From: Aegilops tauschii subsp. strangulata
Lineage: Eukaryota > Streptophyta > Magnoliopsida > Poales > Poaceae
Length of the DNA stretch: 64,000 nucleotides
NCBI RefSeq assembly: GCF_002575655.3
Contig: NC_053040.3
Location: forward strand, 153,637,148 to 153,701,147
Direction of reading: 5' to 3'
The position numbers were made by a program, and so were the translations under genes. Below the pieces are notes generated by a model. The model searched no databases. It saw nothing but the letters and a program-made list of their open reading frames with translations, and was not told the origin of the DNA. Shown piece after piece: positions 46,115 through 58,508 of the stretch (within the stretch, counting starts at the first letter, position 1; every line of letters starts with the position of its first letter).

Positions 46115-47175
46115 ACGCGTACATCCGAGCTGCTCAAAATGGTCTTGCCAGAGGCACGGACCAGTATGTAAAGGATATACGGGTAAGGAAATCTAATAAT
46201 TATGTATATCAGTAGCCCCTGAGACTTGAAACATTTGACACAACTGATTTAAGGATCATTATTTGTGCAGGTTCTTACGGAGAAGAATACCCAATTGTCT
46301 CAAGAGCTGGAAGAGTGCAAAGCCCAGCTACGGCCCGCAGTTGACGCAATGAAGGAGTCCGAGAAGGCCCCCTCTGGTAACACTTGTCTCTATAAAAAAG
46401 AATGACATGTACCGGTTAGTATGCAGCATGCATGCAAATCTAACAATAGATTCTGCAGATGATCCCGGGGTTAATCCGGAGGTAGTGCAAGGGGATGAGC
46501 AACATGCTCAACGACAGTTAAAGGCTGGCGAGCGCGTGCTTAAGCAGGTTAGGCAGGAGAAAAACAATCTCCAAGATGCCAATATCCGGCTGAGTGTTGA
46601 ACTGAAAGATGTTCGGGCCCAACTTGCTGACTCCGTAAAGGAAAATAAGAGGCTTCGACGCGGCATTTTTAGTAAGTGCTTGAATGAACTTTTTATTGAG
46701 TTCGGCAAAGAAACCGGCTAACAGAGTTATATCTGTAGGTATGCTGACGGGTCGTCCCGCAGAGGAAATGCCCGGGTCTGCAGGTGATCTTCTGCCAGAG
46801 CTCTCACAACTGCACGAACAAGTTCGGCAGGTGATGTAGGGCATTGCCCAAGCCTTGTGGCCATCCGCCTCCCCACCAGGAGGCCTGGGGGAGCTTATAG
46901 AGAAGCTCAAGGGAGCGCGGCGGCGCTTTCGATTATGGAAGATATCAGCCTACCGACAAGGTGCGAGGGAAGCCTGGGCCATGGTGAAGACGCGATATAC
47001 CAAGGCTGACCCGAACCACATGGCCGAGGTCGGACCTGTGGGGCCTGATGGGAAAGAGATCCCCGTCAGTTTGGTGTATGACCAAGTAGAATTAGCCGCA
47101 AAGTATTCCCAACAGGATTGTAGGCTAGACAGCCTGTTGGATGGTATAGAAGAAGAATTTAGTCAGTCTAAGTGA

Positions 47176-47992
47176 CTGTGTACTTCAAGTGACATGTATT
47201 GTCCCTAGCCGGATTGTAAATCATTTGTCATGGCGGACCGTTTCGCTTCAACCTCTGGACCCGACAGTCCGGAGTGTATCCGAATACCCGCTCAGTTATG
47301 AAAAAACCGAGGTACGCGTGGAAACAAGGCGTAGGGGTCATAAGTGCTTGAACAGACAAGTACCCAACTAGCTATGTTATATTACATGGATAGTAAGAAA
47401 CATCTTCCAGGGAGAATAGTTCCGTTAAGGGTTCCTTTCCCTGGGTACGCATGCCCTAATGTGCATGTCCGAGCTGCGAAAAGAGACACAGGATATAAAC
47501 ATCTAGGGGCATGTATCACAATAAATAAGGGTCATCTTTTGTTCACCGACCGAGTATTCCCTTAAGAACGCTAGCTTTTGGCTTCACCTAGTCCGAGGTA
47601 CACATCCGGCTGACCCGGCAGTAACAATCGCAGAGGTGCTCCCCTTATGCCCTAGCCGAATTAACGGGAACGTAGGGCATAAACACAAGAGCCAGGCAAC
47701 CCAGCTTGGCCAAAACTTAAGTCATATCGATGCATATAATGGCGAAAAAAGGTACATGTGGAAGAATAACACATGTGTGGGGCATAGAGCCCGGAAAATA
47801 GTTATATTAAGCTTCTGTATAAGAAGCCCCCCAGGTATAATGAGCGCGGCTAGTGCGTTAAGATTGTGTAGTCAAGACACATTTTAGCCTTTTAAGGCCT
47901 TGAAGAAAAAGGGAAGAAAGAAAGAAATAAAAGACAGATAACGGATATATGAAAAATTGACGGAGGTAAGGAGACGAACATAGAGTCCGGCA
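47176..47992. other. Interior of element C between convergent genes
   Basis: Sequence between the end of the antisense gene and the end of pol. No coding homology; the two genes converge here. Confidence 0.6.
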
Positions 47993-50900
47993 CTAGGCGT
48001 AGAACCTTCGGAGTCTGGCTGCGTTCCATGGGTTTGGCTCGAGTCGATTGTCCGATGCATCCCGCAGACGATACGCTCCACCGGTCAGAACTTGGTCGAT
48101 AATGAAGGGACCTTCCCATTTGGGCTTGAGCTTGTTCTTTTTCTTCTCCGGTAGGCATAGAACGAGTTCGCCAACGTTATAAGTTTTGGCCCGTACTTCT
48201 CTGCTTTGATACCTTCGAGCCTGTTGCTGATAGAATGCGGAACGGGCTTTTGCCACGTCACGCTCCTCCTCCAGGGCGTCCAAACTGTCCTGCCGATCAA
48301 GCTCGGCTTCTTTCTCTTCGTACATGCGAACTCGAGGTGAGTCATGAATTATGTCGCAGGGCAGTACCGCCTCTGCGCCGTACACCATAAAGAACGGTGT
48401 GTATCCGGTAGTGCGATTCGGCGTGGTCCGCAGCCCCCATAGTACGGAGTCGAGCTCCTCTACCCAGTGCGTATCGGATTCCTTCAAGGATCGCACTAAT
48501 ATGGTTTTAATGCCGCTCATGATAAGACCATTTGCTCGCTCGACTTGACCGTTAGTTTGCGGGTGATAGACAGAAGCATAGTCGAGCTTAATGCCCATGT
48601 TGCTGCACCAAAGTTTTACCTCGTCGGCTGTAAAGTTCGAGCCGTTATCGGTGATGATGCTGTGGGGGACGCCATAACGGTGTACAACCCCAGATATGAA
48701 GTCTATCACCGGTCCGGATTCGGCCGTTTTAACTGGTTTGGCTTCTATCCATTTGGTGAATTTATCCACCATGACCAATAAGTATTTTTTTCTTATGGCT
48801 TCCCCCATTGAGGGGTCCGACCATATCAAGCCCCCAGACCGCAAAAGGCCAAGTAATGGGGATTGTTTGGAGAGCGGTAGGTGGCATATGGCTTTGGTTT
48901 GCGAAAAGCTGGCAACTGACGCAACGTTGAACGAGGTCCTGTGTGTCTGCTCGGGCCGTCGGCCAGTAGAAACCTGTACGGAAGGCCTTGCTTACAAGGG
49001 CCCGAGCTGCGGCGTGGTGGCCGCCAAGTCCAGCATGAATTTCCGCCAAAAGTTGTCGTCCTTCCTCTTCGGAGATGCACCTTTGAAGGACTCCGGTAGC
49101 GCTTTTCTTATAAAGCTCTCCCTCGTGGACCTTGTAGGCTTTAGACCACCGCACAATGCAACGTGCCTCGTTTGGGTCCTCAGGTAGTTCCTGCCTAGTT
49201 AGGTAGGCCAAGAAGGGTTCTATCCACGGGGTGATGACAGCCATAATCACGTGGGCGGAAGGTGTTGTTTCGGTGGCAGAGCCTCCGATTACGTCAGAGT
49301 GTTCGGTATCTGGTGTTGTGGCCAAGTCCGGACTGTTGTTGCCGGTCTCTCCTTCCCATACCACGGATGGCTTAAACAGCCTTTCCAAGAAGATATTGGG
49401 TGGGACAGGGTCGCGCTAAGCGCCGATGCGGACGAGGATGTCCGCCGCTTGATTGTTTTCTCGGACCACATGGTGGAATTCGAGCCCCTCGAACCGAGCT
49501 GACATTTTGAGGACGGCATTGCGGTAAGCTGCAATTTTTGGGTCCTTGGCATCAAAGTCCCCATTTATTTGAGATATTGCGAGGTTCGAATCCCCACGCA
49601 CCTCTAGGCGTTGAATGCCCATGGAGACTGCTATCCGGAGACCATGCAACAGGGCCTCATATTCTGCTGCATTGTTGGAGTCTGTGTATAATATTTGGAG
49701 TACGTATTGGACTGTATCTCCGGTGGGGGATGTCAGGACGACGCCTGCCCCCAGACCAGCCAACATCTTTGAACCGTCAAAGTGCATGATCCAATTGGAG
49801 TACGCACCGTACTCTTTAGGGAGTTCGGCTTCCGTCCATTCGGCGACGAAATCAGTCAGTACTTGCGACTTAATGGCTCGCCGTGGTTTATATGTTATGT
49901 CGAACGGGAGGAGCTCGATAGCCCATTTAGCAATCCGGCCCGTGGCATCGCGGTTATTTATTATGTCATTGAGTGGTACTTCCGAGGCCACCGTAATTGA
50001 ACACTCTTGAAAGTAGTGTCGTAATTTCCGGGATGCCATGAATACCGCGTATGCTATCTTTTGATAATGTGGGTACCGTGATTTGCATGGAGTGAGAACA
50101 GTGGATACATAGTATACCGGCTTTTGAAGTGGGAATTTATGTCCGTCCGTCTCTCGTTCGACGACGAGCACTGCGCTTACAGCTTGGTGAGTTGCCGCTA
50201 TATATAACAGCATTGGTTCGCCGACATTTGGCGCGGCCAAGATTGGGTTGGTGGCCAGAATGGCTTTTATTTCTTCCAATCTGGTCGTGGCCGCATCCGT
50301 CCACTCGATGTGTTCGGTGCGCCGAAGAAGGCGATAAAGGGGTAGTGCCTTTTCTCCTAATCGGGAGATAAAGCGGCTTAAGGCCGCCACGCATCCAGTT
50401 AATTTTTGGATTTGCTTGAGGTCTGTTGGGATAGCCAACTGTGACAGAGCTCGGATTTTAGCCGGATTTGCTTCAATTCCTCTACTGGAGACAATGAAGC
50501 CCAGGAGCTTTCCGGAGGACACGCCGAAAATGCATTTTTCCGGATTGAGCTTGATGTCGTATGCTCGGAGATTGTCGAACGTGAGCCTCAAGTCGTCTAT
50601 TAAGGATTCGACGTGTGTGGTTTTAATGACCACATCGTCTACGTATGCCTCCACTATTTTGCCGATCTGTGTTTCCAGGCATGTCTGAATCATGCGTTGA
50701 TAGGTTGCACCGGCGTTTTTAAGCCCGAAAGGCATGGTGTTAAAACAGAAGGGGCCGTATGGGGTGATAAATGCCGTTGCGTCTTGATCGGACTCCGCCA
50801 TCTTGATTTGATGGTATCCAGAGTATGCGTCGAGGAAACACAATGAGTCGTGTCCTGCAGTAGCATCGATAATTTGATCGATGCGGGGGAGGGGGAAAGG

Positions 50901-53033
50901 ATCCTTGGGGCAAGCCTTGTTAAGGTCCTTGAAATCGACACATAGGCGCCAGGATTTATCCTTCTTTGGTACCATCGCCAGGTTTGCTAGCCAGTCCGCA
51001 TGTTTTATTTCTCTAATGAATCCGGCCTCAAGTAACTTGGCTAGCTCCTCTCCCATGGCTTGTTGCTTAGGTTCAGAGAAACGCCGAAGAGTCTGGTTGA
51101 CCGGCTTGAACCCCTTTAGAATGTTAAGGCTATGCTCGGCCAGCCTGCGTGGGATTCCTGGCATGTCTGAAGGATGCCAGGCGAATATGTCCCAATTCTC
51201 GCGCAAGAACTCCCATAGTGCGGCGTCTACTGTGGGTTTTAACTGTGCCCCGACGGATGCTGTTTTTGTAGGGTCCGTTAGGTGGACTTGGAATTTGACT
51301 ATTTCATCCGCTGTTTTAAAAGAGGTGGACTTGGATCTTTTGTCAAGTATCACGTTGTCCCTGTCCACTGTGGAGCGCAGCGCAGTTAATTCCTCGGCCG
51401 TGAGGGCTTCGGATAACGCCTCAAGGGCCAGTGCGGCTGTTTTATTTTCGGCACGGAGTGCTATGTCCGGATCACTAGTTAGAGTGATGATTCCATTGGG
51501 CCCGGGCATTTTGAGCTTCATGTACCCGTAATGGGGTATAGCTTGGAAGATCGTGAATGCCTCCCGCCCTAGAAGGGCGTGGTATCCGCTATTGAACGTG
51601 GCCACTTGGAATGTGATTTCTTCGGACCTATAATTCTCCAGCGTGCCGAATACCACATCTAGTGTGATTTTCCCAGCACATCGTGCCTCCCGACTAGGGA
51701 TGATTCCTCTAAAGGTCGTGTTGCTTTGCTCAATGCGGCTTCTGTCTATTTCCATTTTTCAAAGAGTCTCCTCATAGATGAGGTTTAATCCGCTGCCGCC
51801 GTCCGTGAGCACTTTAGTAAGCCGGAAGCCGTCCACAATTGGACTAAGGACCAAGGCGGATGGTGCTCGGGCTGTTCGGAATTTAGGTTCGTCACTGGCA
51901 TTGAAGGTGATAGCCGTATCGCTCCATGGATTTATTGCTGCCATGTGGCAGACTTTGGCAAGGCTGCGGAGTGCTCGTTTACGCCTATTATTTGAGGCGA
52001 AGGTCTCGAAGACTGTCAATACAGTATTGTTGTTCTCCACGGGATGGTGCTCTGTGGTATTGCTGATGAGGAGATCCTCACCGCTCTTGGCCACCTGCCG
52101 GAGTACCCAACATGCTCTAAGGCTGTGTGTTGGCATGGTATCCGCTGTACTGTGAATTTTGCATGGCCCATTAAGCCATCCCTCCAATACGGTTCCACGC
52201 CCTGTAGTGGGCTTTTGCTTCTTTGTAATTGGATCTGGCAACTTATGAGAGTGCACCCTTTTAGTTCTGACTGGGGGTTTTGTCAGAGCCGGAGGATCCC
52301 AAAATTTTGTTTGGGTTTTCCAGGCACTTTCCATCGCACAGTACTTCCATACTATGACCGCCAAGTCAGCGAAGTGTGCTATGTCACGGCGACTTATGGC
52401 GTTGAAGATTCCCCTGTCCGTGCAATTTTTGCAAAAGAATGAAATTGCGTCTTCCTCGCGACAGTCCTTAACCTTGCTCATTACAAGGAGGAATCTGGCC
52501 CAATAGTGGTGTACTGTCTCTTGGGGCTCTTGTCTAATGTGGGAAAGATCACTTATATCTAGGTGGGTGGGTAGATTTAGGTCCGAACCCTAACCCGATC
52601 TGAGACCCAGGGGCGGAGGAGTTTCCGATCTTGGAAGCTCGGGCTCCGGGATGTTGCCCGCTAGGTCTGGCCCGCTGTCTGATTCTAGGTTCAAGTCTTG
52701 GGCCATGTCCTCCCGTAGACAGGTATCCGGCTCGGAGAGCTCAGGAATCTGGACATAGTTTGTCCTCAAGATGGAGGAAGAATTGCTGAGTTGCTCCTCC
52801 ACCACTTCTATCTGATGGGTGACCGGCGGAGAGTTAATCTCCCTTTGGTCGGGTTTAAGCCCAATCCGATCATAGTCCGTAGCGACTCCCAAAGCGGCGA
52901 TGCGATCCAAGAGCCCGTTCAAGGAGGAGAGCTCCATTGGATCCATCTGCTCGGCGAGTCCCGAGCCGATGCGGAGGCGGTTTTTGATGACCCGAGAGGT
53001 CATCGTCGGCGCAGCGGCCGAACGGGCGGTCAT
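47993..53033 (-). pseudogene. Gag-pol of Tat-like element C (gag, protease, RT, RNase H, archaeal-type RNase H, integrase), inactivated
   Basis: Minus strand. A gag-like start at 53033 changes frame near 52590. The gag core and protease (LTDGGSGLNL) follow to an in-frame TGA at 51761-51759. From 51755 a 779-codon frame carries RT (VDFKDLNKACPKDPFPLPR, MPFGLKNAGATYQR, AYVDD), a first RNase H whose usual catalytic DAS is replaced by IAATH, and a second RNase H (HFDGSKMLAGLGAGVVL) as is typical of the Tat lineage. It ends at TAG 49418-49416, with homology continuing in frame. Integrase (CQLFANQSHMPP, VWGLDMVGPL, TDNGSNF, HPQTNGQVERANG) is split by a frameshift in a seven-base homopolymer near 48785-48791. 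The three breaks make it dead. It drives no mobility unless helped in trans. Confidence 0.9.
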
Positions 53034-53145
53034 GATGAAGTCGCCTAATCAGAGAGTTTGGCCTATAGCCAGGGCTCCCCCGGAAGTGATGTTGTCCTTG
53101 ACAACAAGACGAGCCATCAAGCCTTGTGATGACGACACAGTGGAA

Positions 53146-53164
53146 CTCTCAATGAAAGCACCAA
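53146..53164 (-). other. Primer-binding region of element C
   Basis: On the minus strand TTGGTGCTTTCATTGAGAG directly follows the 5' LTR. It begins TGG after one base, as a primer site should, but I cannot name the tRNA. Confidence 0.5.
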
Positions 53165-53633
53165 TGTCAGTGTCAAAACCGGCGGATCTCGGGTAGGGGA
53201 TCCCGAACTGTGCGTCTAAGGCGGATGGTAACAAGAGGCGGGGGACGCGATGTTTACCCAGGTTCGGGCCCTCTCGATGGAGGTAATACCCTACTTCCTG
53301 CTTGATTGATCTTGATGATATGAGTATTACAAGAGTTGATCTACCACGAGATCGTAGAGGCTAAACCCTAGAAGCTAGCCTATGGTATGATTGTTGTTGT
53401 CCTACAGACTAAACCCCCGGTTTATATAGACACCGGAGGGGGCTAGGGTTACACAGAGTCGGTTACAAGGGAGGAGATCTACATATCAGTATTGCCAAGC
53501 TTGCCTTCCACGCCAAGGAGAGTCCCATCCGGACACGGGACGAAGTCTTCAATCTTGTATCTTCATAGTCCAACAGTCCGGCTAAAGTATATAGTCCGGC
53601 TGTCCGAGGACCCCCTAATCCAGGACTCCCTCA
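53165..53633 (-). repeat. 5' LTR of element C
   Basis: TGTCAGTGTCAAAACCGG ... GGACTCCCTCA on the plus strand; pairs with 35077-35546. Confidence 0.93.
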
Positions 53634-53638
53634 CATGG

Positions 53639-55306
53639 CAAAAGAGATCCAGTCATACCCAATATAAATTAATAGTAGTGAATGCAAATGACAGCGGTGC
53701 TCTCCAGCTGGTGCTTTTGATAAGAGGGTGGTGACTCAACATAAAAGTAAATAGATAGGCCCTTCGCAGAGGGAAGCAGGGATTTGTAGAGGTGCCAGAG
53801 CTCGATTTTGAAATAGAGATAAATAATATTTTGAGCGGCATACTTTCATTGTCAACATAACAACCAAGAGATGGCGATATCTTCCATGCTACACACATTA
53901 TAGGCGTTTCCCAAACAGAATGGTAAAGTTTATACTCCCCCTCCACCAACAAGCATCAATCCATGGCTTGCTCGAAACAACGAGTGCCTCCAACTAACAA
54001 CAGTCCCAGGGGGAGTTTTGTTTGCAATTATTTTGATTTGGTTTGCATAAAGCATGGGACTGGGCATCCCGGTGACCAGCCATTTTCTCATGAGTGTGGA
54101 GCGGAGTCCACTCCTCTTGAGAATAACCCGCCTAACATGGAAGATACGGACAACCCTAGTTGATACATGAGCTATTCAAGCATACAAAACAGAATTTCAT
54201 TTGAAGGTTTAGAGTTTGGCACATACAAATTTACTTGGAATGGCAGGTAGATACCGCATATAGGAAGGTATGGTGGACTCATATGGAATAACTTTGGGGT
54301 TTAAGGGATTGGATGCACAAGCAGTATTCCTGCTTAGTACAAGTGAAGGCTAGCAAAAGACTGGGAAGCGGCCAACTAGAGAGCGACAACAGTCATGAAC
54401 ATGCATTAAAATTAATAAACATTGAGTGCAAGCATGAGTAGGATATAATCCACCATGAACATAAATATCGTGAAGGCTATGTTGATTTGTTTCAACTACA
54501 TGTGTGAACATGTGCCAAGTCAAGTCACTTGAATCATTCAAAGGAGGATACCACCCCATCATACCACATCACAACCATTTTAATAGCATGTTGGCACGCA
54601 AGGTAAACCATTATAAACTCCTAGCTAATTAAGCATGGCATAAGCAACTATAATCTCTAATTGTCATTGCAAACATGTTTATTCATAATAGGCTGAATCA
54701 GGAACGACGAACTAATCATATTTACAAAAACAAGAGAGGTCGAGTTCATACCAGCTTCTCTCATCTCAATCAGTCCATCATATATCGTCATTATTGCCTT
54801 TCACTTGCACGACCGAACGATGTGAATAATAATAGTGCACATGCATTGGACTAACTTGGAATCTGCGAGCATTCAATAAACAGGAGAGGACAAGGCAATA
54901 TGGGCTCTTGGTTAAATCAACAATAATGCATATAAGAGCCACTTCAACAATTTAATCATGGTCTTCTCCTATCGACCCCCAAATAAAAGAAAAGAAATAA
55001 AACTATTTACATGGGAAAGCTGCCAACAAGCAAAAGAAGAACAGGAAATCTTTTTGGGTTTTCTTTTTAATTATTACTACTACAGCAAGAAAGTAAACTA
55101 GCTAAAAGCTACAACTAATTTTTTTCTTTTTTTCTTAAGGTTTATTAAACACACAAGAAGAAAGCGTAAAAAAGAAAATAAACTAGCATGGATATTACAG
55201 TGAAAAAGTATGAGCACCGACATCTAGCAATGAGTGTGTGAACATAAATGTAATGTCGGTGGGAAATACATACTCCCCCAAGATTAGGCTTTTGGCCTAA
55301 GTTGGT
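53639..55306 (-). other. 3' untranslated interior of element A
   Basis: Continues directly from 35076 when element C and one CATGG are removed. AT-rich, no coding homology in either strand. A minus-strand CTTGGGGGAGTATG at 55270-55283 resembles the polypurine tract at 34710. Confidence 0.6.
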
Positions 55307-56405
55307 TTATTGCCACGGATGGCCTGGCGGACATCCAAAGTTATAGCTGGGGTCGTACTGCGATGAAGAAGCCCCTGATTGCCACTGGTTGGCAATCATC
55401 TCCGGATCCCACTGGTGATTAGACTGTCGTGGAGGATCAAATTGTGGTTCCGGCTCTGGCTCTGTGGCTGACGTAGGGTTCCGGTAGGCGTGAATGGTCG
55501 CCAGCGGAACGAGATACTGGCCTGCAAATAAATCAAACAAGGAAGGAGCAGGCAAGGTAATAGTCTCAGGGTGATGTTTATCAAAGAACAATTTGTATTT
55601 AAGCGCCCTTTCCCTGTTCTTAACAATAAAATCATGTGCTACCATACTCTTATAATCTAAATAAATAGTGGGCAGCAACTTTTCTTCTTTTTCATAGTGC
55701 CTAATAGGTATGTTATAATATGCAGCAAGGCGTGAAGCATAGACACCTCCAAAGATGGGGCCCTTTGTACGGTTCAGACTTAACCGTTTGGCAATAATAC
55801 CGCCCATACTAATAGAGTCATCGCGGAATAAACCATGGAACAAAATAATAATATCAGGAACACTAAGGTTTCCACAGTTTCCGCGACCAATTAAGCAACG
55901 ACTAGCAAATATTGCAAAGTAGCGTAAAACAGGAAAATGTATGCTAGTGATTCTTGCATCGGAAACCTTCCTAGTTTCCCCTACAGTAATAGTATCAAAA
56001 AAACCATCCACATCTTTACGATGTGGTTCCTCTAAGCTACCCTCGAAAGGTATTTTGCAAACCCTGCTGCAATTCATCTAGTGACATCTTCTTAACCACA
56101 TCATATAAATGAAACTCTACTGAAGGAGGTGATTCCTTAGGATAATAGTAGAAGTTTTGCACAAAAGTATTGGTGAGTAAGGGATACTATTCGCGTTGGT
56201 CACGGAGGAAGTCGGTGAGGCCTGCATTCTCAGCCAATTCATAAAAATCATCATAAATCCTGGCTGCTCTCAAGAAATCATCAGAAGGCCATTCACACGG
56301 CCTAACCTCCGCAGTGTGAGGCAGATTATATTTGGGCCTCTCTGCTTCTTCACTTTGCTTTTCCTTCGAGCTTCGGCTCGATGAGCCCCTCAAAAATCTC
56401 TTCAT
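55307..56405 (-). pseudogene. Athila ORF1-like gene of element A, broken
   Basis: Minus-strand frame from MKRFLRGSSSRSSKEKQ (56405) reaches TAG at 56189-56187. The same frame continues to about 56075, where a small indel shifts it. The second frame then runs 256 codons (VCKIPFEGSLEEPHRKD, FRDDSISMGGIIAKRL, IPIRHYEKEEKLLPTIYLDY) to TAA at 55309-55307. The family is the Athila ORF1-type protein that occupies the position between pol and the 3' LTR in this lineage, where envelope-like genes sit in some Athila members. No signal peptide or membrane segment is visible here. Its C-terminus is Pro/Gln/Tyr-rich. Function unknown. Confidence 0.7.
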
Positions 56406-57171
56406 TATTTCCTGAAAAATTCTGAAATTTTTAGTAACTTCAAATAAAAGTGAACCAAGCTCAACAAAATTGATAGTAACTACTCCTACAAGTGCCTAGA
56501 GACTATATCATGCATTAGAAGCACTTGGAACCATATAAATTTGACATGCAAGCTCAAGAACATGGTCACCTAGGCAGCACAAATTTGCAATGAATAAAGC
56601 ACTAGAACAAAAACTAATTGGGCCAATGGAAGAGTCACATACTAAAGAACAATCCCCCAAAGCAGTTTTGCGACAGGTGCTTTGAGCAAGGAGATCGAAA
56701 ATCGCAGCAAAATGAGCTAGAACTCGAGCTTGAGCTGGATGGTGATTTTTTTGGGAGGAAGAAGAAGTGTGTGGGTGCAGGAATAAGTGGAGGGGAGCCA
56801 CCATGGGCCCACGAGGCAAGGGGCGCGCCCTGGACCCTCGTGGCCAGGTGCTTGCTCCCCCTGCTGTGTTCTCAGTGCCAGATATTCTCAAATATTCCAG
56901 AAAAAATCATATTAAATTGGCAGGGCATTTGGAGAACTTTTATTTTCGGGGTATTTTTATATTGCATGGATAATTCAGGAAACAGACAGAAAAATACTAT
57001 TTTTACTTTATTTCTACTAAATAACAGAAAGTAAAGAGAGGGTACAGAAGGTTGTGCCTTCTAACTTCATCCATCTCATGCTCATCAAAAGGAATCCACT
57101 AACAAGGTTGATCAGGTCTTGTTAACAAACTCATTCCGACTAACATGGAACCGGAGAAATTTCGAATGACA
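56406..57171 (-). other. Gap in element A where RT, RNase H and integrase would be expected
   Basis: Only about 770 bases separate protease from the ORF1-like gene, with no polymerase or integrase motif in any frame. Part of it (56800-56860, GGGGCGCGCCCTGGACCCTC) resembles the GC-rich patch in the element's own LTR. Confidence 0.7.
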
Positions 57172-58504
57172 CTATGTTACCTCAACGGGGATATGCACCT
57201 CCCCAATAATAAGAATATCATATTTCTTCTTGACAGTAGGAAGAGGAAATTCAAAATCTCCAAAAATAATCAGTGGAATTTTTCCAATAGAATTGATACT
57301 ATGAACTTGAGGTTGTTTCCTCGGAAAGTGTACCGTGTGCTCATTATCATTAACATGAAAAGTGGCATTGCCTTTGTTGCAACCAATAACAGCCCCTGCA
57401 GTATTCAAAAAGGGTCTTCCAAGAATAATAGACATACTATCGTCCTCGGGAATATCAAGAATAACAAAGTCTGTTAAAATAGTAATGTTTGCAACCACAA
57501 CAGGCACATCCTCACAAATACCCACAGGTATGGCAGTTGATTTATTAGCCATTTGCAAAGATATTTCAGTAGGTGTCAACTTATTCAAATCAAGTCTATG
57601 ATATAAAGAGAGAGGCATAACACTAACACCGGCTCCAAGATCACATAAAGCAGTTCTAACATAATTACTTTTAATGGAGCATGGTATAGTTGGTACTCCT
57701 GGATCTCCTAGTTTCTTAGGTATTCCACCCTTAAAAGTATAATTAGCAAGCATGGTGGAAATTTTAGCTTCCGGTATCTTTCTTTTATTCGTAACAATTT
57801 CTTTCATATACTTAGCATAAGGATTCATTTTGAGCATATCAGTCAAACGCATACGCAAGAAGATAGGTCTAGTCATTTCAGCAAAGCGCTCAAAATCCTC
57901 GTCATCATTTTTCTTGGATGGTTTGGAGGAAAATGCATGGGTTTCTGAACCCATGGTTCTCTTTCTTTACCGTGTTTCCTAGCAACAAAGTCTCTCTTAT
58001 CATAACATTGATTCTTGGTTGTGGGTTATCAAGATCAACAGCAGGTTCAATTTCTATATCATTATCATTGCTAGGTTGAGCATCAACATGAACATCATCA
58101 TTAATATTATCACTAGGTTCATGCTCATTACCAGATTGTGTTTCAGCATCAGAAATAGAAATATCATTAGGATTCTCAGGTGGTTCAGCAATAGGTTCAC
58201 TAGAAGCATGCAAAGTCCTATCATTTTTCTTTTTCTTCTTTTTAGGAGGACTAGGTGCATCTACATTATTTCTCTGAGAATCCTGCTCAATTCTCTTAGG
58301 ATGGCCTTCAGGATACAAAGGTTCCTGAGTCGTTCTACCAGTTCTAGTAGCCACTCTAACAGCATAATCATTATTCTTACTACTTAATTCATTGAGCAAA
58401 TCATTTTGAGCTTTAAGTACTTGTTCTACTTGAGTGGTGACCATAGAAGCATGTTTACTGATGAGTCTAAGTTCACCTTTAACTCTAGACATATAATCAC
58501 CCAA
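57172..58504 (-). pseudogene. Gag C-terminus and protease of element A
   Basis: Two overlapping minus-strand frames. The first (58504-57905, MGDYMSRVKGELRLI) is the gag tail: a coiled-coil-like start, a run of lysines and an acidic Asn/Asp-rich segment. The second (57954-57172) carries the Athila-type retropepsin-like domain, with ALCDLGAGVSVMPLSLY and later ILGRPFL. In place of the usual D-S/T-G motif it has DLG, as seen across this lineage. It ends EVHIPVEVT, stop, with no RT behind it. The frame change near 57930 separates it from gag. Confidence 0.75.
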
Positions 58505-58508
58505 GTGT

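Larger units (their letters stand above)
35873..47175 (+). pseudogene. Antisense extra gene of Tat-like element C, multi-exon, split by element D
   Basis: The plus-strand ATG at 35873 opens a PF04195-like 'putative gypsy type transposon' protein (LVPYLLRGLGFPIHPFLRG), opposite in sense to the element's pol. A TAA at 36158-36160 interrupts it, but the same frame continues through the domain (ELFLGCEAHFELWKRLF) to about 36815. Introns are evident, for example a GTGAGC donor at 36817 and a TTTCATAG acceptor at 36889. Further blocks lie at 36993-37087 and 37347-37602, where element D enters in the middle of a coding block. The block resumes at 46120 (YIRAAQNGLARG), followed by a coiled-coil-prone exon (46456-46670) and a C-terminal exon (46741-47175, ending EEEFSQSK). 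It is homologous to the gene at 6223-9298. Its role is unknown. Confidence 0.7.
35077..53633 (-). mobile_element. Tat-lineage gypsy retrotransposon (element C), complete but defective, interrupted by element D
   Basis: LTRs of 470 and 469 bp (35077-35546 and 53165-53633), flanked by a perfect CATGG duplication (35072-35076, 53634-53638). On the minus strand: primer region, gag, protease-RT-RNase H-integrase, and then, in opposite orientation (plus strand), an intron-containing extra gene. Without element D it would be about 10 kb. It is the same family as element F at 6010-10303. It inserted into the interior of element A. Confidence 0.93.

Noticed and set aside
55270..55283. Second polypurine tract and LTR start inside element A
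   Set aside because: The CTTGGGGGAGT motif is there, but no LTR follows it; it is interior sequence.
56508..57034. Open frames of 127-138 codons on both strands between protease and ORF1 of element A
   Set aside because: No retrotransposon motif, mutually overlapping, and partly similar to LTR-type untranslated sequence.
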